64,000 nucleotides of DNA from contig NZ_CP023702.1 in assembly GCF_008704555.1 (NCBI RefSeq), positions 4,650,001 through 4,714,000 on the forward strand. The letters run 5' to 3'. Each line of letters starts with the position of its first letter. Positions within the stretch are counted from its first letter, which is position 1. The stretch comes from Streptomyces nitrosporeus. GTDB taxonomy: Bacteria > Actinomycetota > Actinomycetes > Streptomycetales > Streptomycetaceae. Below, piece after piece: positions 25,636 through 35,990 of the stretch. Made by a program: the position numbers and the translations under genes. Below the pieces are notes generated by a model. That model did no database searches. It was not told the origin of the DNA and saw only the letters and a list, made by a program, of their open reading frames with translations.

Positions 25636-26808
25636 ATGAAGACGACCGCCATCACCCACATCACCGACCTGGTCACCAACGACCCCTCCCTCGACAACGG
25701 GACCCCCCTGGGTGTGATCCCGGACGCCGCCGTCGTCATCGGAGGCGACCGCGTCCTGTGGACCGGTGAATCCAGCAAAGCACCCGCCACTGACAACGCC
25801 TTCGACGCGGGCGGCCGGACGATGATCCCCGGCTTCGTCGATTCCCACTCCCACCTGGTCTTCGCGGGTGACCGCACCCAGGAGTTCAACGCCCGTATGT
25901 CCGGCCGCCCCTACTCGGCGGGCGGCATCCGCACCACCGTTGCCGCCACCCGTGCGGCCGGCGACGAGGAGCTCTCCGCGAACGTCGCCCGCTACCTCGC
26001 CGAGGCGCTCCGGCAGGGCACGACCACCATGGAGACCAAGTCCGGTTACGGACTGACCGTCGAGGACGAGGCCCGCGCCCTGCGGATCGCCGGCCGCCAC
26101 ACCGACGAGGTCACCTACCTCGGCGCCCACATCGTCGCCCCCGAGTACGCCGACGACCCCGCCGGCTACGTCGGCCTGGTCACCGGCCCGATGCTGGACG
26201 CCTGCGCCCCCCACGCCCGCTGGATCGACGTCTTCTGCGAGCGGGGCGCCTTCGACGGAGACCAGGCGCGGGCCGTGCTCACCGCCGGTGCGGCGAAGGG
26301 GCTGCGGCCCCGGGTCCACGCCAACCAGCTGGGCCACGGCCCCGGCGTCCAGCTCGCCGTGGAGCTGGGGGCCGCCTCCGCCGACCACTGCACCCACCTG
26401 ACCGACGCCGACATCGACGCACTGGGCCAGAGCGACACGGTCGCCACCCTGCTGCCGGGCGCCGAGTTCTCCACCCGCGCGGCCTGGCCCGACGCCCGGC
26501 GCGTCCTCGCCGCGGGCGCCACCGTCGCCCTGTCCACCGACTGCAACCCCGGCTCCTCGTTCACCTCGTCCATGCCGTTCTGCATCGCCCTCGCCGTACG
26601 GGACATGGGGATGACCCCGGACGAGGCGCTCTGGTCCGCCACCGCCGGGGGCGCGGCGGCTCTGCGCCGTACCGACATCGGGCGCATCGCGCCGGGCGCC
26701 CGCGCCGATCTCGTCCTGCTCGGCGCGCCCAGCCACGTCCACCTCGCCTACCGGCCCGGGGTGCCGCTGGTCGAGGCGGTGTGGCAGCACGGCGTACGGG
26801 TCCGGTGA
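25636..26808 (+). CDS. hutI: imidazolonepropionase
   Basis: 390 aa. Opens the imidazolone ring to give N-formimino-L-glutamate, between the HutU and HutF steps. Metal motif His71/His73 in FVDSHSHLVFAGDR, substrate motif ETKSGYGLTVEDE, HANQLGHGPG and STDCNPGSSFTSSMPF. ATG at 25636 with AGG 4 nt upstream. Last gene of the operon, followed by a terminator at 26832. Confidence 0.96.
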   Translation: MKTTAITHITDLVTNDPSLDNGTPLGVIPDAAVVIGGDRVLWTGESSKAPATDNAFDAGGRTMIPGFVDSHSHLVFAGDRTQEFNARMSGRPYSAGGIRTTVAATRAAGDEELSANVARYLAEALRQGTTTMETKSGYGLTVEDEARALRIAGRHTDEVTYLGAHIVAPEYADDPAGYVGLVTGPMLDACAPHARWIDVFCERGAFDGDQARAVLTAGAAKGLRPRVHANQLGHGPGVQLAVELGAASADHCTHLTDADIDALGQSDTVATLLPGAEFSTRAAWPDARRVLAAGATVALSTDCNPGSSFTSSMPFCIALAVRDMGMTPDEALWSATAGGAAALRRTDIGRIAPGARADLVLLGAPSHVHLAYRPGVPLVEAVWQHGVRVR

Positions 26809-26831
26809 CCCGCGGGCCGAGGCCCGGAACG

Positions 26832-26867
26832 CGGAAGGACCCGCCCTTCGCCGGGCAGGTCCTTCCG
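26832..26867 (+). terminator. terminator of the hut operon
   Basis: CGGAAGGACC (26832-26841) pairs with GGTCCTTCCG (26858-26867), with inner pairing CCG/CGG and a small loop. Placed 23 nt after the hutI stop. Confidence 0.8.
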
Positions 26868-26875
26868 TGACACGC

Positions 26876-26976
26876 ACGCCACACGCACCGCGCACGCCAC
26901 ACGCACCGCGCACATCACATGCACCGTGCACATCACGCGTACCGCGCACGCCACACGCACATCACACGCGCCGTGC
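26876..26976. repeat. 18-bp tandem repeat array between hutI and the sigma factor gene
   Basis: Units at 26876, 26894, 26912, 26930 and 26959, with an 11-bp partial unit at 26948. The first two are identical (ACGCCACACGCACCGCGC) and the others vary at 2-5 positions. No spacers, so not a CRISPR. Lies between convergent genes. Confidence 0.85.
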
Positions 26977-27018
26977 ACGCCGTGCCGGGCGACGCGCGCC
27001 CGGTGCCGTGAGGGGCGC

Positions 27019-27972
27019 TCACTCCTCCAGGGTCAGGCCCTTCCGGAGCTTCACCAGGGTCCGGGAGAGCAGCCGGGACACGTGCATCTGCGAGATGCCG
27101 AGCTCCTCACCGATCTCCGACTGCGTCATGTTGGCGACGAACCGCAGGGAGAGGATCATGCGGTCGCGCTTCGGCAGCGCGGCGATCAGCGGCTTCAGGG
27201 ACTCGATGTACTCGATGCCGGCGAGGCCGTGGTCCTCGTAGCCGATGCGGTCGGAGAGCGCCTCGCTGTCGTCGTCCTCGGGCTTGGCGTCCAGCGAGCT
27301 CGCGGTGTACGCGTTGCTCGCGGTCATGCCTTCCACGACCTCTTCGTGCGTGATGCCCAGGTGCTCGGCGAGCTCGACCACGGTGGGAGCGCGGTCCAGC
27401 CGCTGGGCCAGCTCGTCACCGGCCTTGGCGAGGTCGAGCCGCAGCTCCTGGAGCCGGCGCGGTACGCGCACGGACCAGCTGGTGTCCCGGAAGAAACGCT
27501 TGATCTCGCCGATGATCGTCGGCATCGCGAAGGTCGGGAACTCGACGCCGCGGCTGAGCTCGAAGCGGTCGATCGCCTTGATCAGGCCGATGGTGCCGAC
27601 CTGGACGATGTCCTCCATGGGTTCGCTGCGCGAACGGAACCTGGCGGCGGCGAACTTGACCAGCGCGAGGTTGAGTTCCACCAGGGTGTTGCGGACGTAG
27701 GCGTACTCGTGGGTGCCCTCTTCGAGGGTTTCGAGCCGCGCGAAGAGCGTCTTCGACAACGCCCTGGCGTCGAGCGCGCCCACTTCGTCGTAGGGAGGGA
27801 TCTCGGGGAGTCCCTCAAGGCCGTCACAGGGAAGGCCGGGTCCGCCGCCGGAGGCGGCAGGGGTGCGCGGGCCGGGAACGGCGCTCGCGGCGGGGGAGTC
27901 GGAATCGGTCGGTCCCTGAGGACATGTCGACGCCGCGAAGGGGGTACGCGTTACGTCGAGCCGGGGTGACAT
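27019..27972 (-). CDS. RNA polymerase sigma factor, SigB/SigF family
   Basis: 317 aa from ATG 27972 with GGAGG 6-7 nt upstream. Region 2 (LVKFAAARFRSRSEPMEDIVQVGTIGLIKAIDRF), region 2.4 (FPTFAMPTIIGEIKRFFRD), region 3 (VVELAEHLGITHEEVVEGM) and region 4 (LPKRDRMILSLRFVANMTQSEIGEELGISQMHVSRLLSRTL) are complete. Region 1 is replaced by a ~60-residue disordered head. Divergent from a STAS antagonist and an ATPase anti-sigma gene, it forms a partner-switching set resembling sigI-arsI-prsI of S. coelicolor. The identity with sigI is from memory and not proven. Confidence 0.92.
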   Translation of the reverse strand: MSPRLDVTRTPFAASTCPQGPTDSDSPAASAVPGPRTPAASGGGPGLPCDGLEGLPEIPPYDEVGALDARALSKTLFARLETLEEGTHEYAYVRNTLVELNLALVKFAAARFRSRSEPMEDIVQVGTIGLIKAIDRFELSRGVEFPTFAMPTIIGEIKRFFRDTSWSVRVPRRLQELRLDLAKAGDELAQRLDRAPTVVELAEHLGITHEEVVEGMTASNAYTASSLDAKPEDDDSEALSDRIGYEDHGLAGIEYIESLKPLIAALPKRDRMILSLRFVANMTQSEIGEELGISQMHVSRLLSRTLVKLRKGLTLEE

Positions 27973-28265
27973 GGTTCTCCTCCATCGTTCTCGGCATATG
28001 GCTGCCGATGCCCATACGTGTTCCTGCGGTGAAGCGGCGCCTCCGAAGCCGGTTGGTCTGCGTACAGAGAAAATGGCCCTTCTACCCTTACCCGGTTCGT
28101 GCCAGGAGTTACAAGCGCCAATTGCGCATATATGTCCGGTTTGTTGAACTCTCCGACTACCGTGTGGCGAGGGAAACGCGTAATGTTTCACGGACGTCGG
28201 CAAAGGCCGCGCGAAAGCCGCGCACAGGGTGCTGCGGACAGTGACGGACGGCGAAGAGGAACGGC

Positions 28266-28634
28266 ATGGACCGCGGGACGGTCGGCAGTGCGAACCGGGG
28301 TCGGCTTCAGGTCGAGGTCCGGACCGAGGGCGGCAGTGAGGTCGTGACGCCGGTGGGTGAGCTCGATCACCACACCGCCGATCTGCTGCGCGAACCTCTG
28401 GAGAGCGCGGTCGAGCAGGGGCGTACGCGCCTCGTGGTCGACTGCTCACGACTCGAATTCTGTGATTCCACCGGGCTCAACGTGCTGCTCGGTGCCCGCC
28501 TGCAGGCGGAGGCGGCCGGGGGAGGGGTTCATTTGGCCGGAATGCAGCCGGTGGTGGCTCGGGTCTTCGAGATCACCGGGGCCGAGGCGGTCTTCACCGT
28601 CCACCCCAGCCTCCAGGAAGCCCTGGCCACCTGA
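28266..28634 (+). CDS. anti-sigma factor antagonist (STAS domain)
   Basis: 122 aa. STAS landmarks: EVVTPVGELDHHTADLLREPL, RLVVDCSRLEFCDSTGLNVLLGA with phosphorylatable Ser68, and VFEITGAEAVFTVHP. Dephosphorylated antagonists bind the anti-sigma kinase and free the sigma factor. Probable partner of the ATPase at 28828 and the divergent sigma factor at 27019. AGAGGA precedes the ATG. Confidence 0.92.
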   Translation: MDRGTVGSANRGRLQVEVRTEGGSEVVTPVGELDHHTADLLREPLESAVEQGRTRLVVDCSRLEFCDSTGLNVLLGARLQAEAAGGGVHLAGMQPVVARVFEITGAEAVFTVHPSLQEALAT

Positions 28635-28827
28635 CGGACGGCCCCGCCCGCCCGGCGGTGGACGACCCCGCGTATCGCCCGCGTCACTCTTCCGAGGCGG
28701 CCGAAGTGGGTGTTGTCACGAATCGCTCGGGCAGAAGACACCTCGTCGGGGTCACGGAGCCCGCACACTGTGTATCTGATCAATATCTTTTCGTCGCCAT
28801 ACGGTGAAACGGTGAGGTGAAGCCCTG

Positions 28828-29319
28828 ATGAGTACCACCCGGCAGCATCCGCCGGGCGGCCTCGGCCGCGAGCCGGACGGTGCGGGCGTCAGCTCGGCCG
28901 TTCCGGCGGACCGGCAGTGGCGCTCGCTCTCGCTGAAGCAGGCCAGCGGTATCGTCCCCATGGCCCGCGACTTCGCCCGGCAGGCCCTGTACGACTGGGG
29001 CTGGCTGCCGGCGTCCGGCGCGGACCGCAGAGCGGCGGCCGAGGACGTCCTGCTCGTCGTCTCCGAGCTCGTCACCAACGCCTGCCTGCACGCGGACGGC
29101 CCCGACGAACTCCGTATCGGCTGCTCGCGCAGGGTGCTGCGGGTCGAGGTCACCGACCGGGGCGCCGGGCAGCCGGCACCCCGCACCCCGCACCGCGCGG
29201 GCCGGCCCGGCGGGCACGGCATGTTCATCGTGCAGCGGCTCTGCCTGGACTGGGGCGTCACCCGCACCCCCGACGAGCCGGGCAAGACCGTCTGGGCGGA
29301 GCTCGCGGCGCCCGCGTGA
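28828..29319 (+). CDS. anti-sigma factor kinase (SpoIIAB/RsbW-like ATPase)
   Basis: 163 aa. N box VVSELVTNACLHA, G1 VTDRGAG, G2 GGHGMFIVQRLCLDWG of HATPase_c. Expected to bind the SigB-type sigma factor and phosphorylate the STAS antagonist at its Ser. Separated by 193 bp from the STAS gene, where no gene is visible, so it may have its own promoter. Strong terminator downstream. Confidence 0.88.
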   Translation: MSTTRQHPPGGLGREPDGAGVSSAVPADRQWRSLSLKQASGIVPMARDFARQALYDWGWLPASGADRRAAAEDVLLVVSELVTNACLHADGPDELRIGCSRRVLRVEVTDRGAGQPAPRTPHRAGRPGGHGMFIVQRLCLDWGVTRTPDEPGKTVWAELAAPA

Positions 29320-29362
29320 CCCCCTGAGGGGGCGGGCGGACCCGGAAATACGGACGAGAGAA

Positions 29363-29402
29363 GGCGAGAGGCGGTACCGGATCCCCGGTACCGCCTCTCG
29401 CC
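29363..29402 (+). terminator. terminator after the anti-sigma kinase gene
   Basis: A perfect 18-bp stem (29363-29380 with 29385-29402) and 4-nt loop ATCC. Confidence 0.9.
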
Positions 29403-29450
29403 CGTTCCGGCCCGCGCCCGTCCTGGCCCGCGCCTGCGCCCGGACCCGCG

Positions 29451-29519
29451 CACGGGCACCGCCTCCGCCCTCACACGGGCACCGCCTCCGCCCGCACACG
29501 GGTACCGCCCCCGCCCCGT
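29451..29519. repeat. three 23-bp tandem units
   Basis: CACGGGCACCGCCTCCGCCC plus 3 nt, at 29451, 29474 and 29497; the third unit has three to four changes. Located between two terminators of convergent genes. Confidence 0.8.
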
Positions 29520-29536
29520 GCGCGGGTCCGGTACGG

Positions 29537-29580
29537 CGGAGGGGCCGCCGCACCCGTCTCCGGATGCGGCGGCCCCTCCG
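29537..29580 (-). terminator. terminator after the POT transporter gene
   Basis: A 16-bp perfect stem (29537-29552 with 29565-29580), 18 nt past the transporter stop at 29599. Confidence 0.85.
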
Positions 29581-29598
29581 TTCAGAGCCGGGCCCGCC

Positions 29599-31089
<1,491 letters not shown>

Positions 31090-31348
31090 GGTCGATCCTT
31101 GCTGGTCGGGACGCGCAGCCGCGTGAGCGTTGACGCGCCCGGTGGGGGGTGGCCGGCACCGGTACGGCTGCGCCACCCCCGACGCCCTGGGGGGATACGG
31201 CCCCGGGCTCCGTGGGGGAGCCGTGAGGCGATTGGCGACGGACCGCACCGGGATCCACGCCCGGTACGCATCCTCGCGCTCCGGGCCCGGCCCACAGGTC
31301 ATTCACTACATTCACCGACGGGCCGGCGGGAACCGGGCCCGTACACAA

Positions 31349-31385
31349 AAGGACCTTTGGCGCGAAACGCTGCCAGAAGGTCCTT
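31349..31385. promoter_or_regulatory. hairpin in the 488-bp divergent gap
   Basis: AAGGACCTT (31349-31357) pairs with AAGGTCCTT (31377-31385), with inner TGGC/GCCA pairing. It lies in the non-coding gap 31090-31577, between the POT gene and the response regulator. It could be a leader hairpin for either transcript; nothing else is visible in the gap. Confidence 0.45.
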
Positions 31386-31577
31386 CAGCGGTGAAACAGG
31401 CGTCGAGTCACCATACGGCATGTCGATGGGCGATATGGAAGGACTTGAGACATGGATCACAGGTGGCCGGGGAGTGGCACTCTCACGTTCGAAGGCCGGT
31501 GACCGATTCGTGGCCCTGGGTCGCAGGGCCTCGTCAGCCCCTCACCTCCGGTGCCCCGTGCGGACTACCATCACTCC

Positions 31578-32255
31578 ATGACCCGTGTACTGCTCGCCGA
31601 GGACGACGCATCCATCTCGGAGCCGCTGGCTCGCGCCCTGCGGCGTGAGGGGTATGAGGTCGAGGTCCGCCAGGACGGCCCGACCGCGCTCGACGCCGGA
31701 CTCCAGGGCGGCGTGGACCTGGTCGTGCTCGACCTGGGGCTGCCCGGCATGGACGGCCTGGAGGTCGCCCGGCGGCTGCGTGGCGAAGGGCACACCGTGC
31801 CGATCCTCGTACTGACCGCACGGGCCGACGAGGTCGACACGGTCGTCGGCCTCGACGCGGGGGCCGACGACTACGTCACCAAGCCCTTCCGCCTCGCCGA
31901 GCTCCTCGCCCGGGTCCGCGCCCTGCTGCGCCGCGGCGCGTCCGAGCCCGCCCCGCAGCCCGCCACGCACGGTGTCCGGATCGACGTCGAGTCGCACCGG
32001 GCCTGGATGGGCGAGGAGGAACTCCAGCTCACCGCCAAGGAGTTCGACCTGCTGCGGGTCCTGGTCCGGGACGCGGGGCGGGTCGTCACCCGCGACCAGC
32101 TGATGCGCGAGGTCTGGGACACCACCTGGTGGTCCTCGACCAAGACCCTGGACATGCACATCTCCTGGCTCCGCAAGAAGCTCGGTGACGACGCGGCCAA
32201 TCCCCGTTACATCGCCACCGTGCGGGGCGTCGGCTTCCGCTTCGAGAAGAGCTGA
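31578..32255 (+). CDS. OmpR/PhoB-family response regulator
   Basis: 225 aa. Receiver domain with Asp52 (VVLDLGLPG), acidic pocket AEDD and Lys102 in DYVTKPF, then a winged-helix output domain (LTAKEFDLLRVLVRDAGRVVTRDQLMREVW...RGVGFRFEK). No Shine-Dalgarno before ATG 31578; TACCAT ends 6 nt upstream, suggesting a leaderless transcript. Pairs with the histidine kinase 15 nt downstream; signal unknown. Confidence 0.93.
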   Translation: MTRVLLAEDDASISEPLARALRREGYEVEVRQDGPTALDAGLQGGVDLVVLDLGLPGMDGLEVARRLRGEGHTVPILVLTARADEVDTVVGLDAGADDYVTKPFRLAELLARVRALLRRGASEPAPQPATHGVRIDVESHRAWMGEEELQLTAKEFDLLRVLVRDAGRVVTRDQLMREVWDTTWWSSTKTLDMHISWLRKKLGDDAANPRYIATVRGVGFRFEKS

Positions 32256-32269
32256 CGTACGACACAGCC

Positions 32270-33538
32270 ATGCGCCGCCGACTGATCAACTCCACGCTCG
32301 CCGTGGTCCTCGTGGTGATCGCCGTGTTCGGCCTCTCCCTCGTCATCGTGGAAACCCGCACCATCAGCAACAGCGCCCAGGAGAGCGTCGACTCGGAGGC
32401 GCTGAGACTGATCAGCGTCGTGGAGAGCCGGCTCCTCGGCGAGGAGCGGATCTCCCCCGACGTCCTGGCCGAGCAGGTGGACCCCCGGCGCTACGCCCGC
32501 GTCGAGATCCCCGGGCGGTCCCCGATCGAGGTCGGAGACCGCCCCGCGGACAGCGTCATCCGCAGTACGGAGACGGGGGAGCGGGGCGAGAAGGTCACCG
32601 TCGAGGAGTCCCGCTCCGCCGTGACCCGGGAGGTCGGCCGCACCCTGCTGATCATCGGCGCGGTGGCCCTGCTCGCGATCGTCTCCGCCGTACTCCTGGC
32701 CGTACGCCAGGCGAACCGGCTCACCTCGCCGCTCACCGACCTCGCCGAGACCGCCGAACGCCTGGGCTCGGGCGACCCCCGGCCCCGGCACAAGCGGTAC
32801 GGCGTCGCGGAGCTGGACCGGGTCGCCGACGTGCTGGACGCCTCCGCCGAACGGATCGCCCGGATGCTCACCGCCGAACGGCGCCTCGCGGCCGACGCCT
32901 CGCACCAGCTGCGCACCCCGCTGACCGCGCTCTCCATGCGGATCGAGGAGATCTCCGTCACCGACGACCCCGACACGGTGAAGGAGGAGGCCAGCATCGC
33001 TCTCACCCAGGTCGAGCGGCTCACCGACGTGGTGGAGCGGCTGCTGACCAACGCCCGCGACGCCCGTACCGGCGGCTCCGCCGTCCTCTTCGACCTGGAC
33101 GAGGTCATCAAGCAGCAGCTGGAGGAGTGGCGCCCCGCCTACCGCAGCGCCGGCCGTGCCGTCGTCTGCTCGGGCAAGCAGGGGCTCCAGGCCGTCGGCA
33201 CCCCCGGCGCCGTCGCCCAGGTGCTCGCCGCGCTGATCGAGAACTCGCTGATGCACGGTGGCGGCACGGTCGCGCTGCGCACCCGGGTCACCGGCAACCA
33301 GGTGGTCGTGGAGGTGACGGACGAGGGGCCCGGGGTCCCGGCGGACCTCGGCGCGCGGATCTTCGAGCGCACCATCAGCGGCCGCAACTCCACGGGGATC
33401 GGCCTGGCCGTGGCCCGTGACCTGGCGGAGGCCGACGGCGGACGGCTCGAACTGCTCCAGCAGCAGCCGCCCGTCTTCGCGCTCTTCCTCAGCCGGATCG
33501 CCCAGCCCCGCAAGGAGACGGACCGCCCGGTCCGCTGA
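32270..33538 (+). CDS. sensor histidine kinase
   Basis: 422 aa. Membrane segments at ~5-27 and ~124-145 enclose a ~95-residue extracellular sensor. HAMP follows, then HisKA with His212 in ADASHQLRTPLTAL, and HATPase_c (ALIENSLMHGGG, VTDEGPGVP, GRNSTGIGLAVARDL). Cognate kinase of the response regulator at 31578. Confidence 0.93.
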   Translation: MRRRLINSTLAVVLVVIAVFGLSLVIVETRTISNSAQESVDSEALRLISVVESRLLGEERISPDVLAEQVDPRRYARVEIPGRSPIEVGDRPADSVIRSTETGERGEKVTVEESRSAVTREVGRTLLIIGAVALLAIVSAVLLAVRQANRLTSPLTDLAETAERLGSGDPRPRHKRYGVAELDRVADVLDASAERIARMLTAERRLAADASHQLRTPLTALSMRIEEISVTDDPDTVKEEASIALTQVERLTDVVERLLTNARDARTGGSAVLFDLDEVIKQQLEEWRPAYRSAGRAVVCSGKQGLQAVGTPGAVAQVLAALIENSLMHGGGTVALRTRVTGNQVVVEVTDEGPGVPADLGARIFERTISGRNSTGIGLAVARDLAEADGGRLELLQQQPPVFALFLSRIAQPRKETDRPVR

Positions 33539-33588
33539 ACCGCCCGGCCCGGGCGGGAGGAAGCGGCGCGGGAAGGCAGGCGCGCGGG

Positions 33589-33650
33589 ACCGGTCAGCTG
33601 CGGCCCCGGCCGGTCAGCCGCGGCCCCGGACCGGTCAGCCGCGGCCGGAC
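33589..33650. repeat. three ~20-bp units at the 3' end of the GtrA gene
   Basis: CCGGTCAGCYGCGGCC occurs three times (about 33592, 33610, 33631). The last copy contains the GtrA stop codon, so the repeat appears to have spread from the gene end. Confidence 0.65.
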
Positions 33651-34156
33651 CCCGGGGTCGTCACCTCGTCGGCCGGTCGTCGTTGTCCCAGAAACCGCTC
33701 CGCGTTCAGCACGGCCTCCTTGGCGGGAAGCGCCCGGAAGACCCAGGTGCGGTACGACCAGAAGCGGAACAGGGTGGCCACCCCGATCCCGACGACCTTG
33801 AAGACGTTGCTCTGGACCGGCCCGTCCCATCCGAAGCCGTACGTCGCGATGTACAGCACGCCCGTCTCGATCACCGCGCCCGCGGCGCTGAACAGCAGGA
33901 ACAGCGTCAGCTCCCGGGTCCGGCCGCTCTTGTCGCGGTCCCGGTAGGTCCAGTAACGGAAGCCGACGTAGTTGAAGAGGATCGCGACGACCGTCCCCAT
34001 CAGCCCGGCCCGGACCACCGGGATGTCCGTGGCGCGCCAGATCACGTTGGACACGACGATGTTGACGACCAGGCCCAGGGCCCCGACCGCGCCGAACTTG
34101 GCGACCTCGCGCGCCAGCAGGTCAAGCCGGGTCCGCAGTGCGCCCCGTTCGCTCAT
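33635..34156 (-). CDS. GtrA-family membrane protein
   Basis: 173 aa with four membrane helices: FGAVGALGLVVNIVVSNVIW, LMGTVVAILFNYVGFRYWTY, LTLFLLFSAAGAVIETGVLY and VFKVVGIGVATLFRFWSYRTWVF. The two repeat boxes NYVGFRYWTY and FRFWSYRTWVF are GtrA signatures. GtrA proteins are proposed to flip polyprenyl-linked sugars for cell-wall glycosylation. Convergent with the histidine kinase gene. Confidence 0.9.
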   Translation of the reverse strand: MSERGALRTRLDLLAREVAKFGAVGALGLVVNIVVSNVIWRATDIPVVRAGLMGTVVAILFNYVGFRYWTYRDRDKSGRTRELTLFLLFSAAGAVIETGVLYIATYGFGWDGPVQSNVFKVVGIGVATLFRFWSYRTWVFRALPAKEAVLNAERFLGQRRPADEVTTPGSGRG

Positions 34157-34310
34157 GTGGTGGCTCGTCCCGTCCGGTCGGTGTGCGTCGACCCGGCCAT
34201 GCTAGAGCCTGTCCGGCGGAACCCGCCGTGGCCGGGGCGTTCGGCGGAGCCCGGCCGGAGCCCGCCGGAGCGGGTGAGGGCCCCCCTCCCGGGCCCGATA
34301 CCCTGGCAGG

Positions 34311-35450
34311 GTGACGTTTCCGGTAGTCGGCATGGTCGGTGGCGGGCAGCTCGCCCGAATGACCCACGAGGCGGGTATCCCCCTCGGCCTCAAGTTCAAG
34401 CTCCTCAGTGACACCCCCCAGGACTCGGCAGCCCAGGTGGCCGGTGAAGTCGTCGTAGGCGACTACCGCGACCTGGACACGCTGCGCGAGTTCGCGCGCG
34501 GCTGTGACGTGATCACCTTCGATCACGAGCATGTGCCGACCGAGCACCTGCGGGCCCTGGAAGCGGAGGGCATCCCCGTCCGCCCCGGCCCGGACGCCCT
34601 GGTGCACGCCCAGGACAAGGGGGTGATGCGCGCCAGGCTCACGGAGATCGGCGCACCCTGCCCCCGCCACCGGATCGTCGCCGACCCGGCGGATGCCGCG
34701 GCCTTCGCCGAGGAGGTCGGCGGTTTCCCGGTCATCCTGAAGACCGTGCGCGGCGGGTACGACGGCAAGGGCGTCTGGGTGGTGCGCTCCGAGGCCGACG
34801 CGGCCGAGCCCTTCCGGGCCGGTGTGCCGGTGCTCGCCGAGGAGAAGGTCGACTTCGTACGGGAGCTGGCGGCCAACATCGTCCGCTCGCCGCACGGCCA
34901 GGCCGTCGCCTACCCGGTGGTGGAGTCCGTCCAGGTCGACGGGGTCTGCGACACGGTCATCGCCCCGGCACCCGGCCTGGACGAGCAGCGCGCCGGCGAG
35001 GCCCAGCAGCTCGCCCTGCGGATAGCCGCGGAACTGGGCGTGGTCGGCCACCTCGCGGTCGAGCTCTTCGAGACCCGCGACGGCCGCATCCTGGTCAACG
35101 AACTGGCCATGCGGCCCCACAACTCCGGGCACTGGACCATGGACGGTGCCATCACCTCGCAGTTCGCCAACCACGTGCGGGCGGTCCTCGACCTCCCGCT
35201 CGGCGACCCGCGCCCCCGCGCCCCCTGGACGGTCATGTGCAACGTCCTCGGCGGCGACTACCCGGACATGTACCAGGGCTACCTGCACTGCATGGCCCGT
35301 GACCCGCAGCTCAAGATCCACATGTACGGCAAGGACGTGAAGCCGGGCCGCAAGGTCGGACACGTCAACACCTACGGCGACGACCTGGCGGACGTGCGGG
35401 AGCGCGCCCGGCACGCGGCCGACTACCTGCGAGGAACGATCACCGAATGA
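34311..35450 (+). CDS. purK: N5-carboxyaminoimidazole ribonucleotide synthase
   Basis: 379 aa, ATP-grasp fold. Converts AIR, bicarbonate and ATP to N5-CAIR in purine synthesis. Landmarks: VGMVGGGQLARM, TFDHEHVP, VILKTVRGGYDGKGVW, AVELFETRDGRILVNELAMRPHNSGHWTMDGA. GTG at 34311; no clear Shine-Dalgarno, and TACCCT lies 6 nt upstream, so translation may be leaderless. Overlaps purE by 4 nt. Confidence 0.95.
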   Translation: MTFPVVGMVGGGQLARMTHEAGIPLGLKFKLLSDTPQDSAAQVAGEVVVGDYRDLDTLREFARGCDVITFDHEHVPTEHLRALEAEGIPVRPGPDALVHAQDKGVMRARLTEIGAPCPRHRIVADPADAAAFAEEVGGFPVILKTVRGGYDGKGVWVVRSEADAAEPFRAGVPVLAEEKVDFVRELAANIVRSPHGQAVAYPVVESVQVDGVCDTVIAPAPGLDEQRAGEAQQLALRIAAELGVVGHLAVELFETRDGRILVNELAMRPHNSGHWTMDGAITSQFANHVRAVLDLPLGDPRPRAPWTVMCNVLGGDYPDMYQGYLHCMARDPQLKIHMYGKDVKPGRKVGHVNTYGDDLADVRERARHAADYLRGTITE

Positions 35451-35983
35451 CCGCACCCGGTACCGCCCCCCTCATCGGCATCGTCATGGGCTCGGACTCC
35501 GACTGGCCCGTGATGGAGGCGGCGGCCAAGGCCCTCGACGAGTTCGAGATCCCCTACGAGGTCGACGTCGTCTCCGCCCACCGCATGCCGCACGAGATGA
35601 TCGCGTACGGCGAGGAAGCGGCCGGCCGCGGCCTCAAGGCGGTCATCGCGGGGGCGGGGGGCGCGGCCCACCTGCCCGGCATGCTGGCCTCCGTCACCCC
35701 GCTGCCCGTCATCGGGGTCCCGGTGCCCCTGAAGTACCTGGACGGGATGGACAGCCTGCTCTCCATCGTCCAGATGCCCGCCGGAGTGCCGGTCGCCACC
35801 GTCTCGGTCGGCGGCGCGCGCAACGCGGGCCTGCTCGCCGCGCGGATCCTCGCCGCCCACGACAGCGCGCTGCTGGAGCGGATGAGGGAGTTCCAGCAGG
35901 AGCTGAACGACCAGGCGACGGAGAAGGGCAAGCGGCTGCGGGCCAAGGTCCAGGGCGCGGACTCCTTCGGCTTCGGGAAGTAG
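35447..35983 (+). CDS. purE: N5-carboxyaminoimidazole ribonucleotide mutase
   Basis: 178 aa. Moves the carboxyl group of N5-CAIR to give CAIR, directly after PurK. Motifs: IVMGSDSDWPVMEAA, VVSAHRMPHEM, GAGGAAHLPGM, GVPVPLKYLDGMDSLLSIVQMPAGVPVATVSVGGARNAG. Class I (bacterial) PurE. Coupled to purK through an ATGA overlap. Confidence 0.97.
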   Translation: MTAPGTAPLIGIVMGSDSDWPVMEAAAKALDEFEIPYEVDVVSAHRMPHEMIAYGEEAAGRGLKAVIAGAGGAAHLPGMLASVTPLPVIGVPVPLKYLDGMDSLLSIVQMPAGVPVATVSVGGARNAGLLAARILAAHDSALLERMREFQQELNDQATEKGKRLRAKVQGADSFGFGK

Positions 35984-35990
35984 GGCCGTC

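Noticed and set aside
23407..26808. Open frame of 1133 codons spanning hutF and hutI
   Set aside because: Only its last third is a gene (hutI from 25636); the rest is the +1 frame of the M20 and hutF genes, with Arg/Pro-rich composition typical of shadow frames.
26876..26976. Possible CRISPR array
   Set aside because: Units are directly adjacent without unique spacers and there are no cas genes.
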